Assembly: GCF_001613005.1 (NCBI RefSeq)
Contig: NZ_BDBN01000034.1
Span: forward strand, 1 to 64,000
Reading direction: 5' to 3'
DNA from: Nocardia nova NBRC 15556
GTDB taxonomy: Bacteria > Actinomycetota > Actinomycetes > Mycobacteriales > Mycobacteriaceae
Length of the DNA: 64,000 bases
A program made the translations under genes and the position numbers. The notes beneath the pieces are model-generated. The model had not been told where the DNA came from. It worked only from the letters and a program-made list of their open reading frames with translations, and did not search any database. Positions 1-14,975 of the stretch are shown piece after piece (the first letter of the stretch is position 1; each line of letters starts with the position of its first letter).

Positions 1-1
1 C

Positions 2-688
2 GACATCTGCCGCGACGATCCCGCTCTCGGCTACCCGCTCGGCACCCGCGACCAACTCGCGGCGGTGGCCGCCGCGCACGCGGGGACGGTCGTCGATGTC
101 GAAGCGGATGTGCGCGACGTCGAAAGCCTCGGCGGCGCAGTCGAAATCGCGCTGGACAGGTTCGGCCGGCTCGACGCGGCCGTCGCCGCCGCGGCCGTCA
201 TGACCGGCGGCCGGCCGTTGTGGGAAACCACCCACTCCGACTGGGAGCCCATGTTCGACATCGGCGTCCACGGCATCGCCAACCTCGCGAGGGTCGCCAT
301 CCCCGCGATGCTCGCTCGCCCCGAACCTCGCACCGGCCGCTTCATCGCCCTCGCCTCCGCCGCCGCCCATCACGGCATGTGGCATCTCTCCGGCTACAAC
401 GCGGCCAAACACGCCGTCGTCGGTCTGATCAAGGGACTCGCTCACGACCTGCGCGGCACCGGCATCACCGCCACCGCCGTCTCCCCTGGCTCCACCCGCA
501 CCGCCCTGCTCACCGAAACCGCCCGCATCTACCACCTCGACACCGTCGAGGAATTCGCCTCTCACCAACTCCTCGACCGCATCCTCGAGCCGGACGAGGT
601 CGCCGCCGCCATCGCATGGCTGTGCACCCCCGAATCCGCCGCCGTCACCGGAACTGTGGTGCACGCCGACGGCGGATTCCTGGGATGA
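2..688 (+). CDS. Mycofactocin-type SDR oxidoreductase (5' truncated)
   Basis: The reading frame is open from the first bases of the window, so the N-terminal Rossmann glycine motif lies outside it. The visible part starts with a DDPALGYPLGTRDQL stretch, typical of the SDR subfamily that co-occurs with the redox peptide mycofactocin. The catalytic Tyr and Lys are in SGYNAAKHAVVG, after a Ser-rich strand (ASAAAHHG), and a C-terminal VVHADGGFLG closes the fold. Members use tightly bound NAD(H) and are thought to hand electrons to mycofactocin; the substrate is unknown. The stop codon overlaps an ATG (685) that opens only a 43-codon frame, so no intact partner follows. I am sure of the SDR fold, less so of the mycofactocin coupling. 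Confidence 0.85.
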   Translation, partial: DICRDDPALGYPLGTRDQLAAVAAAHAGTVVDVEADVRDVESLGGAVEIALDRFGRLDAAVAAAAVMTGGRPLWETTHSDWEPMFDIGVHGIANLARVAIPAMLARPEPRTGRFIALASAAAHHGMWHLSGYNAAKHAVVGLIKGLAHDLRGTGITATAVSPGSTRTALLTETARIYHLDTVEEFASHQLLDRILEPDEVAAAIAWLCTPESAAVTGTVVHADGGFLG

Positions 689-839
689 CTGCCGAAGCGC
701 TCGAGCGGCCGGATGTCACAACTCGGTGCCCCCCCACCGTCCACCACACGTTCGGCGCCGGTGGTGTAGGTCGCGTCACTCTCGATTGCGCTGACGTAGC
801 CTGTCGGTACTTCTGACCAATCGACCGGATTGGAGTGCG

Positions 840-1712
840 GTGACACATCCGCCAGTATTGGTACTCGGAGCTACGGGGGGACAAGGCGGCGCCGTTGCCG
901 ACGCATTGCTGTCGCGCGGGGTGGCGGTGCGCGCGATGGTGCGCGATCCGCAGGGTCGTAGGGCGCAGCAGCTCGATGAGCGCGGCGCGGAACTCGTGAG
1001 CGGATCGCTGGACGACCGGGCCGCGCTCGCGGCGGCGATGGCGAATGTCGCGGGCGTGTTCGCCCTGACCACACCGTTCGAGACGGGTGTGGATGCGGAG
1101 GTCCGGCAGGGGCGGGCGATCATCGGGGCGGCCGGCGATGCGGGGGTGCCGCATCTGGTGTTCAGTTCCGTGGCGTCGGCGGACCAGAACACGATGATTC
1201 CGCATTTCGAGAGCAAAGCGGTGATCGAGCAGGAACTCACGGCCAGTGGTCTGCCGGCGACCGTCGTCGCACCGACATATTTCTTCGACAACGCGCTCGG
1301 CGGCCGCCGGGAGCTTCTCGACGGCGTGCTGGAGCTACCCATACCTTCCGATCGCCCGCTTCAGCAGCTTGCGCGAGAAGATCTCGGGCAGTTCGTCGCT
1401 CATGTACTGCGCGAGCCGGACCGCTATCTCGGCGAGCGCGTCGAACTGGCCGGCGACGCCCCCACACCCGCCGACATGGCCGCCGACATCGGTGACGCGC
1501 TGGGCCGGCCCGTCGTCCATCGGCAGACGTCGCTCGAGGCCATCGGCAATCCGGATATGCACGCCATGTGGGCATTCCTCGACGCCGGCGGCTACCGCGT
1601 CGACATCGAGGCTCTGCATCGCGCGACGCCCGAGGTCGAGTGGACGTCGTTTCGTAGCTGGGCGCTACGGACCCTTCCCGCGGTAGCGGCGGAATCTCCT
1701 CGCAATCCGTGA
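840..1712 (+). CDS. NmrA-like NAD(P)-binding protein
   Basis: This 290-aa atypical short-chain dehydrogenase of the NmrA/HSCARG type has its dinucleotide-binding motif VLGATGGQGG at residues 6-15, then an Arg-rich patch (RDPQGRR) that suits NADP(H). The usual SDR Tyr-x-x-x-Lys pair is not evident, as in NmrA-like redox sensors. Relatives act as NAD(P)H sensors or quinone/isoflavone-type reductases; the substrate cannot be predicted. The GTG start follows GGAG by a few bases. The stop overlaps a GTG of the next frame, but that gene has a better ATG start further on. It probably belongs to a short plus-strand unit with the following DUF5996 gene. Confidence 0.8.
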   Translation: MTHPPVLVLGATGGQGGAVADALLSRGVAVRAMVRDPQGRRAQQLDERGAELVSGSLDDRAALAAAMANVAGVFALTTPFETGVDAEVRQGRAIIGAAGDAGVPHLVFSSVASADQNTMIPHFESKAVIEQELTASGLPATVVAPTYFFDNALGGRRELLDGVLELPIPSDRPLQQLAREDLGQFVAHVLREPDRYLGERVELAGDAPTPADMAADIGDALGRPVVHRQTSLEAIGNPDMHAMWAFLDAGGYRVDIEALHRATPEVEWTSFRSWALRTLPAVAAESPRNP

Positions 1713-1747
1713 CTCGAATCGACATCGACAACGAAGGGACCATCGAT

Positions 1748-2707
1748 ATGTCGGAGACGAATTCCACCGCGTGGCCGCGGTTGCGGGTTGCGGAGTGGGC
1801 GCAGACGCGGGAGACCCTGCATATGTGGATGCAGATCGTGGGGAAGGTTCGGCTCGCGCATGCTCCGTTGTTGAATCACTGGTGGCAGGTCACGCTTTTC
1901 GTGAGCCCGCGGGGGCTGATGACGCCGGCGATTCCTTACGGTGATCGGCTGTTCGATATCGAATTCGACTTTCTCGCGGATCGGTTGGTGATCCGCGCCG
2001 ACACCGGCGATATGCGCAGTGTGGCGCTCGCACCGAAAACTGTGGCGCAGTTCTACGCCGAAACCATGCAGGCGCTCGACGAGCTCGGGTTGCGGACGCG
2101 GATTCAGGGGCGGCCGAACGAGGTCGATCCGTCCATTCCGTTCGCCGAGGATACCCGGCACGCCTCCTACGATCCGGAGTCCGCGCGAGCGTTCTGGCGC
2201 CAGCTCGTGCATGCGAATCGCGCGCTCGGCGAATTCCGTTCGGGATATGTCGGCAAGTCCAGTCCGGTGCATTTCTTCTGGGGCGCAATGGATCTCGCCT
2301 ATACCCGATTTTCGGGGCGAACCGCGCCGGAACACGGCGGCGGTGCGCCGCACTGTGCCGATTGGGTCATGGTGGAGGGGTATTCCCACGAACTCAGCAG
2401 CTGCGGATTCTGGCCCGGCGGCGGCGAGGAAGGCGCGTTCTACGCCTACGCATATCCCGAACCCGAGGGCTACCGCGAGCGGCAGCTGCAGGTGCCGGGG
2501 GCGGGCTACGACGCCGCGCTGGGGGAATTCGTCCTTCCGTACGAGACCGTGCGGACGGCGGATGATCCGAACGCCGTGGTCGCGGCCTTTCTGCGCGAAA
2601 CATATGCGGCCGCAGCCGAATTGGGCCGGTGGGATCGCGCCGAACTCGAATGCGATCCGCATCGGTGGGCCGAGAAGAAAGCGGCCGCGCCCTGGTCGCT
2701 GCGCTGA
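1748..2707 (+). CDS. DUF5996 family protein
   Basis: This 319-aa protein of the DUF5996 family has no known function. Family hallmarks visible are the N-terminal WPRLRVAEWAQTRETLHMW, the NHWWQVTLFVSPRGL strand, the SPVHFFWGAMDLAYTRFSG block and SHELSSCGFWPGGG near residue 230. The many Trp, His and acidic residues suggest an enzyme-like or metal-binding fold, but nothing here proves that. I chose the ATG at 1748 because AAGGGA lies 8 nt before it; an in-frame GTG at 1709 would overlap the upstream stop codon but adds a non-conserved tail. A strong hairpin follows the gene. No signal peptide or membrane segment is seen, so it should be cytoplasmic. Confidence 0.85.
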   Translation: MSETNSTAWPRLRVAEWAQTRETLHMWMQIVGKVRLAHAPLLNHWWQVTLFVSPRGLMTPAIPYGDRLFDIEFDFLADRLVIRADTGDMRSVALAPKTVAQFYAETMQALDELGLRTRIQGRPNEVDPSIPFAEDTRHASYDPESARAFWRQLVHANRALGEFRSGYVGKSSPVHFFWGAMDLAYTRFSGRTAPEHGGGAPHCADWVMVEGYSHELSSCGFWPGGGEEGAFYAYAYPEPEGYRERQLQVPGAGYDAALGEFVLPYETVRTADDPNAVVAAFLRETYAAAAELGRWDRAELECDPHRWAEKKAAAPWSLR

Positions 2708-2723
2708 CGGACGCGACACAGCG

Positions 2724-2759
2724 CCGCGGCCGGCTCGCACCGATGCGAGCCGGCCGCGG
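2724..2759. terminator. Bidirectional hairpin terminator
   Basis: Perfect 16-bp inverted repeat (2724-2739 and 2744-2759) with a 4-nt loop, placed between the convergent DUF5996 and kinase genes. There is no clear T-tract, which is common for terminators in GC-rich actinobacteria. Confidence 0.7.
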
Positions 2760-2770
2760 GGTCCGACGCG

Positions 2771-3550
2771 CTACACCCGCACGGCGAAGCGGAGCTTACG
2801 TCCCAGGGTGTGCGGTTGCGCCTGGGAGATGATCATCTCCTGGACCCGTTCCCGGCTGGTGCGGACGAACTCGACCGCCTCCTTCACCGCCACATCGATA
2901 TCCATGACGGTCGGAATGTCGAGCACCTTCACGATCTGCTCGAGCCGCTGTTCGGGTGTGCCGCGCACGGTCACCACGGGCGCCCCCAGCTCGCTGATGG
3001 TGTGCAGCAGTTTGCTGTCGGAGATCGCACGGTAGCGCTCGTCCACCGGACGATGTCCGTCGGGATCCATCGGCACCTCCACCGGAAGGTGGAAGAAGAT
3101 GTCGTAGCCCTTGCGGGCGCGCTGGCGCGCCATCTCGCCGTAGGCGTCCAGGTAGCGCCGGAAGAACGGGCGGCCCGGCAGGGTCACGGTGTTCTTGACG
3201 ATCTTGTGGAAGCGGGTGGACCCCGGATTCGGGCCGGTGATCAGGCGGGTCGCACCGTAGACCCATTCGTTGAGCACCGATCCGTCCGCGATGAAACCGT
3301 TGCCCTGCGCCTCGAGCAACGTCTCGGCCTCGATGCGCAACTCCAGGCGGCGAAAGCCCAGCGCCATCAGTTCGGTGGTGTTCAGATCCTGGAAGCGCAT
3401 CCCGGGGAAGAATTCGGTCACCACCTCGCGCGCCGAGGAGGCGTCGACCCGTGGGATGCCGGTGAGCAGCGCCAGCGCGGTGGACGTGGTCGTCTTACCG
3501 GTGGAGTACGTGCCGGAGACGACGATGCGCCGATAGTTTGTTCCGGACAT
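2771..3550 (-). CDS. NadR-like P-loop kinase (AAA_28 type)
   Basis: This 259-aa P-loop NTPase carries the Walker A motif GTYSTGKTTT at residues 13-22, directly after an N-terminal beta-strand. The layout (P-loop, DASSAREV, then a D-G-S segment FIADGSVLNEWVYG near residue 90) resembles the kinase domain of NadR and the AAA_28 family, which phosphorylate nucleosides or small hydroxylated metabolites. A later segment (GYDIFFHLPVEVP) matches the family's substrate/lid region. It is the last gene of a minus-strand run, 31 bp after the AvrD-like gene, with GAAAGG ahead of the ATG. In this setting it may phosphorylate a sugar-derived precursor or the finished product, or confer self-protection; that is inference. 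A hairpin terminator follows. Confidence 0.7.
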   Translation of the reverse strand: MSGTNYRRIVVSGTYSTGKTTTSTALALLTGIPRVDASSAREVVTEFFPGMRFQDLNTTELMALGFRRLELRIEAETLLEAQGNGFIADGSVLNEWVYGATRLITGPNPGSTRFHKIVKNTVTLPGRPFFRRYLDAYGEMARQRARKGYDIFFHLPVEVPMDPDGHRPVDERYRAISDSKLLHTISELGAPVVTVRGTPEQRLEQIVKVLDIPTVMDIDVAVKEAVEFVRTSRERVQEMIISQAQPHTLGRKLRFAVRV

Positions 3551-3581
3551 GGAAAGCCTTTCGAGAGAGGTTTTTTCGAGA

Positions 3582-4537
3582 TCAGGCCGGTAGCTGGTGG
3601 GCGAGGTCGTAGCGGATCGAACAGCCGGCGAATTCCGACTCCCAATTCGAGATCCGCCATTTACCCCCGCCGAATCCCAGAACCATCGAGCGCGCCATCC
3701 GCGTGGTCGCCGAACCCGGCGTGTACGGCGGCGGGGGCGCCTCCGCCCGCGCGGTCATCCGGCGCATCCACAACGTCTCACTGTCCTTGCGGGCGATATT
3801 GTCCAGCTCGTACAGCACGACCTGCGACAGTTGCGCCAGGATCACCGTGGCGTCGACCAAGGTGATCGAGGGCTGGTAGAAATCGGCGACTCCGGTGCCC
3901 GACGCGTCCGAATCCTCCAGCGAGAGAGTGAATTCCGCACTCGCGCTGGTCCCCTCGCCGTCGAGGCGGATATCGCGCAGGTACTGGCTGCGCCCGTAGA
4001 CCGGACCGTGCGAGTAGCCGCCCACCGGCTCGGCCACCGTCCGCGCCGGACCCGGCGCCGGGAACCGGGGTGGGGTGGGCAGCGCAACAACGGCCTCCAA
4101 TTCCATTGTGCTGCCGAATGATCCGGAAATGGTCAAGGTATTCGCCGTACTGCCCGTGACGGCCGCCTCGATCGGGAACCGGTCCAGGTTCTCGGTGGCG
4201 ACCGTGCCGCTGCTGAATTGCACGAACGGCATCCAGCACCGGCTGATGTCGGCATCGCTCAGACCGCACTCGCGCAGGATCACCGCCAGCAGCCGGTACC
4301 CGAAGATCGAACAGTCGATGCTGCTCAGATGCGGGGTGAGCACCCGGGTGCTCTTCTGCGACCAGTCCAGCGGGTAGCGCACCCCGGCGACGGCGGTCAG
4401 TGCCGGCCCCGTCGGCCGCGGCTCGACGGTGATGTCGAAGATCTCGTGGCCGATGCGCTTGTAGCCTTCACCGAAGAATCGGCCGGTCCGATCTCCGAGC
4501 ACCGTATCGATATCGGGATAGGCGATCTGTCCGGTAC

Positions 4538-4541
<4 letters not shown>
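3582..4541 (-). CDS. AvrD family protein
   Basis: At 319 aa it has the size of Pseudomonas syringae AvrD (about 311 aa). The N-terminal block YPDIDTVLGDRTGRFFGEGY fits the AvrD pattern of an I-D-D/T-x-L-G segment followed by RFFG-x-G-F/Y-K-R. In Pseudomonas, AvrD directs synthesis of syringolides, C-glycosyl-like lipids built from a beta-ketoacyl chain and xylulose. No signal peptide or membrane segment is visible. The ATG overlaps the PKS stop codon in an ATGA junction, so the two proteins should be made in step. I infer that it takes the acyl chain from the PKS carrier protein. Family assignment is by pattern memory and needs a profile search. Confidence 0.6.
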
Positions 4542-10852
<6,311 letters not shown>

Positions 10853-10940
10853 TGTCACTCCTGGCTGTGAACAGTGCCCGAATTCGTCGGGACGAACCGC
10901 GGCGTTGTCCAAATTCCGGACACCTGTACCGGATGCGTGC

Positions 10941-10970
10941 AGCTTATGGTGTGCGATTCGGAGCGGTCAA
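10941..10970 (-). promoter_or_regulatory. Candidate promoter of the PKS operon
   Basis: On the minus strand, TTGACC (10970-10965) and TAAGCT (10946-10941) are separated by 18 bp, a reasonable housekeeping-type promoter. It would start transcription near 10934, leaving a leader of about 80 nt before the PKS ATG. It lies downstream of the MmpL terminator, so the PKS, AvrD and kinase genes can be transcribed separately from the transporter. Short inverted repeats in the leader (TTCGTC-GG-GACGAA at 10880-10893) might bind a regulator. Confidence 0.35.
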
Positions 10971-10989
10971 CGAATTCCGAGCGCACACA

Positions 10990-11029
10990 AATGCGCGAGG
11001 CGCCGGTGCGTACCGGCGCCTCGCGCATT
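10990..11029 (-). terminator. Hairpin terminator after the MmpL gene
   Basis: Perfect 18-bp inverted repeat (10990-11007 and 11012-11029) around a 4-nt loop, 10 bp past the MmpL stop codon. The T-run is better on the plus strand (TTTTT), so it may stop transcription in both directions. Confidence 0.75.
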
Positions 11030-11039
11030 TTTCTGTCGG

Positions 11040-13283
11040 TCAATTCTGTACGGGAACGGGATCCGGCCCCGGCCGGGCCCGGGAATCCGGATCCGGCCCG
11101 CCCTCGAGTCCGGCCGGCAACCGCCGCAGCCATGTCGGCCCCCACCAGTTGGCCGCGCCCAGCAGGCGCATCAGGGCCGGAACGAGGATGCCGCGGATCA
11201 GGGTGGCATCGCTGAGCACCGCGAGCGCCAGTCCCAGGCCGAACAGCTGAATGAAGGAAACCCGCGAGGTCACCATCCCCGCGAAGGCGATCGTCATGAG
11301 CAGTGCGGCGGCGGTGAAAATGCGCGCCGTGCGGGCCACGCCGATCGCGACCGACCGGGTGTTGTCTCCGGTCACAATCCATTCCTCACGAATTCGAGAG
11401 AGCAGGAATACTTCGTAATCCATCGAAACACCGAAGGCCAGACAGAACATGAGAATGGGCATGGTCGGAACCAGAAATCCGGTAGGCGTGAAACCGAATA
11501 TTGCCGACAGATGACCTTCCTGAAAAATCCACACCATCGCGCCGAATGTCGCCGACAGCGACAGGGTATTCAGCAGCAACGCCTTGACCGGAAGCCACAC
11601 GCTGCCGGTGAAAGCCAGGAGTACGAGCAGGGTCGACACGGCGATCAGGCCCAGCGCGAGCGGCAACCGAGAGGTCAACGCGTGCACCGAATCCGCGTTC
11701 TCGGCCGCGGCGCCGCCGTAGAGTGCCGGGCTCGGCGGGGGCACGTCACGAATCCGGTGCAACAGATCGTTGCCCGCCGGCGACGACGGGTCGGCCTCGG
11801 TGCCGACGCGCAGATAGGTTCCGGCCGGCGTGCCCATCCCGTCCGGCACCGCCGCGACCCGGGTTCCTTCGGCGAACACTCCCGAGGCGGACAACACCGA
11901 GGTCACGCCCTCGACCCGGGAGAGATTGGCGGCATAGTGCTCCAGCTCGGGTGAGACGAGGCCGTAGCCGGGCAGCGCCACGGTCACCGCCGCCATCGCA
12001 TTCTCACGGAAGTCGCCGCGCAGCGCGTCACCGACCTCGTGACTGGACGCACCGTGCAGGACGCGGTCGTCGGCGGAGCCGAATCGCATCGAGAGGGCCG
12101 GCGTGCCCAGGACCAGCAACAGCGCCACCACCGCGACCGCGGACAGCACCGGCCGGCGCATCACCGCCCGCACCACCCGATACCAGCGGGTGTCGGCCGG
12201 CTGCGCGGGCACTCCGCTCGGTGCCGGTCGGCGAGCCCAGCGCCGCAACGGAACTCGCAGATCGAACCGGTGCAGGTGCGGCGCCGTCACCGCCAGCGCG
12301 GCCGGTACCAGCAGCAGGGTCGTGACCACGGCGGCGGCCAGTACCGAGAGCCCCGCGAAGGCCAGCGACCGCAGGAAATACAGCGGGAACACCAGCAGCG
12401 TGCACAGCGAAAGCCCCACGACCGCACCGGAGAACAGCACCGTGCGCCCCGCGGTCCGCGCGGTGCGCACGACCGCCGCACCGGTGTCGAGACCGGCCGC
12501 GCGTTCCTCGCGGAATCTGCTCACGAGGAACAGGCTCGAATCGATCGCCACGGCGAAACCGAGAGCGCTCATCATGTTCAGCGCGAAGATCGACACGTCG
12601 CCGAACTCGGCGAGGATGCGCAGCAGCGGCAGCGTGACCGCGATGGTGAACAGACCCACCGCCAGGGGTATCGCGGCGGCGATCACACTGCCGAAAACGA
12701 TGATCAGCGCCAGCCCGGTCAACGGGACCGCGATCGCCTCGGTGACGATCAGATCCTTCACCACCTGCTCACTCATCTGATTCAACGCCACGGCCTGACC
12801 GCCCGCGAGTACGGTGACACCGTCGTAGTCACCGCCGATCCGATCGACGAGCGCGCCCGCACGCTGTGGTGCGGTGGTGTCGTCCCCCGCGACGTGCGCC
12901 AGCACCAGCGCCTCCCGGCCGTCTCCGCTGCGCAGCGCCGAGCGCAGATCCGGCGCCAGCTGCCAGTAGGACTGCACGGCGTCGACATGGTGGTCGGCGT
13001 GCAACTGCGCGACCACGCGTTCACCGGCCGTCCGTGCCGCTGCGGACTCGACTCCCCCGGGGGCGCGCACCAGCAGAACGACATTCGGCACGGCCGAGGG
13101 GAATTCGTCGCCCAGGAAGGACGACACACGTGCCGATTCGGTATCGGGCGGCGAGAACCCGCCCGTCTTCAGATGCGTCGGCGCGGTGGCGCCGAAGGCG
13201 ATGCTGACGATGCCCACCAGCAGACATGCCGCGAGGACCGCGCGGGCGTGTCGGGTGGCGAAAGCGGCGACGGTGGACAGCAT
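11040..13283 (-). CDS. MmpL/RND family lipid transporter
   Basis: This 747-aa inner-membrane protein has the MmpL layout: a first transmembrane helix near residues 15-35, a periplasmic loop, a cluster of membrane segments around 170-350, a second loop and a final cluster of five helices. Both membrane clusters carry the RND-type D-Y/S pairs, seen as GFAVAIDSSLFLVSRFREE and FGVSMDYEVFLLSRIREE. MmpL proteins use the proton gradient to export lipids and siderophores, often products of an adjacent PKS. The ATG at 13283 has GAGAGG 8 nt upstream; 29 in-frame codons before it are not family-like. It sits between the StrR-like regulator (43 bp upstream) and the PKS, so it is the likely exporter of the locus product. 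Confidence 0.92.
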   Translation of the reverse strand: MLSTVAAFATRHARAVLAACLLVGIVSIAFGATAPTHLKTGGFSPPDTESARVSSFLGDEFPSAVPNVVLLVRAPGGVESAAARTAGERVVAQLHADHHVDAVQSYWQLAPDLRSALRSGDGREALVLAHVAGDDTTAPQRAGALVDRIGGDYDGVTVLAGGQAVALNQMSEQVVKDLIVTEAIAVPLTGLALIIVFGSVIAAAIPLAVGLFTIAVTLPLLRILAEFGDVSIFALNMMSALGFAVAIDSSLFLVSRFREERAAGLDTGAAVVRTARTAGRTVLFSGAVVGLSLCTLLVFPLYFLRSLAFAGLSVLAAAVVTTLLLVPAALAVTAPHLHRFDLRVPLRRWARRPAPSGVPAQPADTRWYRVVRAVMRRPVLSAVAVVALLLVLGTPALSMRFGSADDRVLHGASSHEVGDALRGDFRENAMAAVTVALPGYGLVSPELEHYAANLSRVEGVTSVLSASGVFAEGTRVAAVPDGMGTPAGTYLRVGTEADPSSPAGNDLLHRIRDVPPPSPALYGGAAAENADSVHALTSRLPLALGLIAVSTLLVLLAFTGSVWLPVKALLLNTLSLSATFGAMVWIFQEGHLSAIFGFTPTGFLVPTMPILMFCLAFGVSMDYEVFLLSRIREEWIVTGDNTRSVAIGVARTARIFTAAALLMTIAFAGMVTSRVSFIQLFGLGLALAVLSDATLIRGILVPALMRLLGAANWWGPTWLRRLPAGLEGGPDPDSRARPGPDPVPVQN

Positions 13284-13326
13284 GTGCCGAACCTCTCGGG
13301 AGTGCGACGAAACGGATGCGGGGCGT

Positions 13327-14253
13327 TCAGATGGCGGTGTCGGAGGACTGGATCCGGTCCGCGAACGCACGCCACTCCCGCGCGTTGCGGCTGGCCAGCT
13401 CCGCGACGGTCGCGGCCAGATGCGGCGGCACCGCTTCGGCCACCCGCGGCCACATCTTGCGGTTCATGGAATGGGAATGCAACCAGCGCAACAGATCTCG
13501 TCCCTGCTGACTCGCCCGCATGGCCGGGTCACGGGTAAGTTTCTGCAGCAGTAGGGCATTGGTATCGGGCCCTTCGGCGGTATCGCCGTCCGAGCACAGA
13601 CGCTCGCGCATCTTCTTCCGGATGGCGTGCGCGGTGCTGACCGACACATCGGCGGCCGCCGCCAGTGCGCGCAGCGGCATATCCGGTGAGGCCGTGAGCA
13701 ATTCGATCACCTGCTGGCGCCGCCGGGAGGAATCCAGTGGCCGGGAACGGCCGTCGGCGCCGATCCGGATGTTCGACCGCGGAATTTCCCCGGTCGAACG
13801 CAATCTGATGCGCGCCACCGTCTTCGACGACAATCCGGTGCTGGTGGCGATGGTACGATCGGACAATTCGGGCATCGATTCCAGGATGCGCTCCGCGGCC
13901 GCCTTCCGGTCGGGCAGCGTCAGCGGAAGCCCGTGCACCACATTGGATTCGACGCCGCGCAGGAATGCCTCCGCGGCGCTGCCGTCGAAGAACAACACCT
14001 CGATATGGGTCATGCCCTTCATCCGCGCCGCATGCACGCGGTGCATCCCGTCGATCACCCGCATGGTCGCGCGGTGGACCAGGATCGGCGGCCACTGCGA
14101 CTCGCTTTCGGCCAGCCGCACGATGTGGCGGCGATCCTCCCCGGTGGAACGCGGCGAATCCGCCGGCAGCAGCCGCTGCAGTTCGACTCGATAACACGCA
14201 TCGGATGTCAGCGGCACCACTGCGCCGACGTTCGCTTTACGCTGAGCGGACAT
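13327..14253 (-). CDS. StrR-like ParB-fold pathway regulator
   Basis: This 308-aa protein has the N-terminal ParB/Srx-like domain of the StrR group: LLPADSPRSTGEDRRHI, then PPILVHRATMRVIDGMHRVHAA and NVVHGLPLTLPDRKAAAERIL, followed by SDRTIATSTGLSSKTVARIR as a helix-turn-helix at about residue 140. StrR and relatives (Bbr, Tei15*) activate antibiotic gene clusters by binding inverted repeats. A second HTH-like segment (LRALAAAADVSVSTAHAIR) is seen near residue 200. It is encoded upstream of the transporter and PKS on the same strand and divergently from a TetR gene, which makes it the natural activator of this locus. The start is uncertain: ATG 14253 is preceded by a G-rich stretch, and a longer in-frame start exists at 14373. 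Confidence 0.82.
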   Translation of the reverse strand: MSAQRKANVGAVVPLTSDACYRVELQRLLPADSPRSTGEDRRHIVRLAESESQWPPILVHRATMRVIDGMHRVHAARMKGMTHIEVLFFDGSAAEAFLRGVESNVVHGLPLTLPDRKAAAERILESMPELSDRTIATSTGLSSKTVARIRLRSTGEIPRSNIRIGADGRSRPLDSSRRRQQVIELLTASPDMPLRALAAAADVSVSTAHAIRKKMRERLCSDGDTAEGPDTNALLLQKLTRDPAMRASQQGRDLLRWLHSHSMNRKMWPRVAEAVPPHLAATVAELASRNAREWRAFADRIQSSDTAI

Positions 14254-14415
14254 TCCAGCCCCCAAAAGAAGTTCGTCCGGAACGGGACCGGTCACCGATG
14301 ACCGCAACCGGCCGTTCGAAACCCGGTGCCGGGCCGACCGATCGGTCACAGCGTAGGCGCGCCGGATGATCACGACTAGACTTTCCGAACAGAACGCTCC
14401 AGGAGTGCCCTCGCC

Positions 14416-14967
14416 ATGACAGTCGTCGCCGAATCCGGCCGCGCCACCCTGCTCACCGCCGGCATGGTCGTAGCCGAACGCGAAGGACTACAGCGCCTTT
14501 CGATCAATGCCGTGGTCGAAGAGGCGGGCATGGCCAAGGGCACCTTCTATCGGCATTTCCCCAACCGCCACACCTACCTGGTGGCGCTGTATCGCCAGTT
14601 CTTCACGCTCATCAGCGCGCGAGTGGCGGAGGCGATCAGGGGGATGGCGCCGGGTCCGGACCGGCTCGCGGTCAGCGTCGACGCCTTCCTCGACGCCTGC
14701 CTGCACAGCTGCGGCACCGAGGCCTTCATGCTGCAAGCCCAGTCGGATCCCGGCCTGCGTACCGAGATCGCCCAGCGGCGCGAGGGTTTCCTCGCCGCCA
14801 GCCGACCCGATATGGTCGCGGTCGGCTGGTCCGATCCGGATGCCGCGTCGATGTTGAAGGTCGCGATGGTGCGCGAGATCTGCATCGCCGAACTCGACAC
14901 CCGCGCCCCGCGCGCCGACCTGCGCGCCGCGGCGAAGGCGATGCTCGCCGGTCGCCCGCCGCGCTGA
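14416..14967 (+). CDS. TetR/AcrR family regulator
   Basis: This 183-aa repressor-type protein has the canonical HTH at residues 24-50, INAVVEEAGMAKGTFYRHF, after a helix containing AGMVVAEREGLQRL. The C-terminal ligand-binding half is divergent and gives no hint of the ligand. The ATG follows AGGAG by 11 nt. The gene diverges from the StrR-like regulator with a 162-bp shared region, so it may control itself and the biosynthetic locus. It converges with the DUF4185 gene only 8 bp after its stop. Confidence 0.88.
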   Translation: MTVVAESGRATLLTAGMVVAEREGLQRLSINAVVEEAGMAKGTFYRHFPNRHTYLVALYRQFFTLISARVAEAIRGMAPGPDRLAVSVDAFLDACLHSCGTEAFMLQAQSDPGLRTEIAQRREGFLAASRPDMVAVGWSDPDAASMLKVAMVREICIAELDTRAPRADLRAAAKAMLAGRPPR

Positions 14968-14975
14968 CCCGGCGG

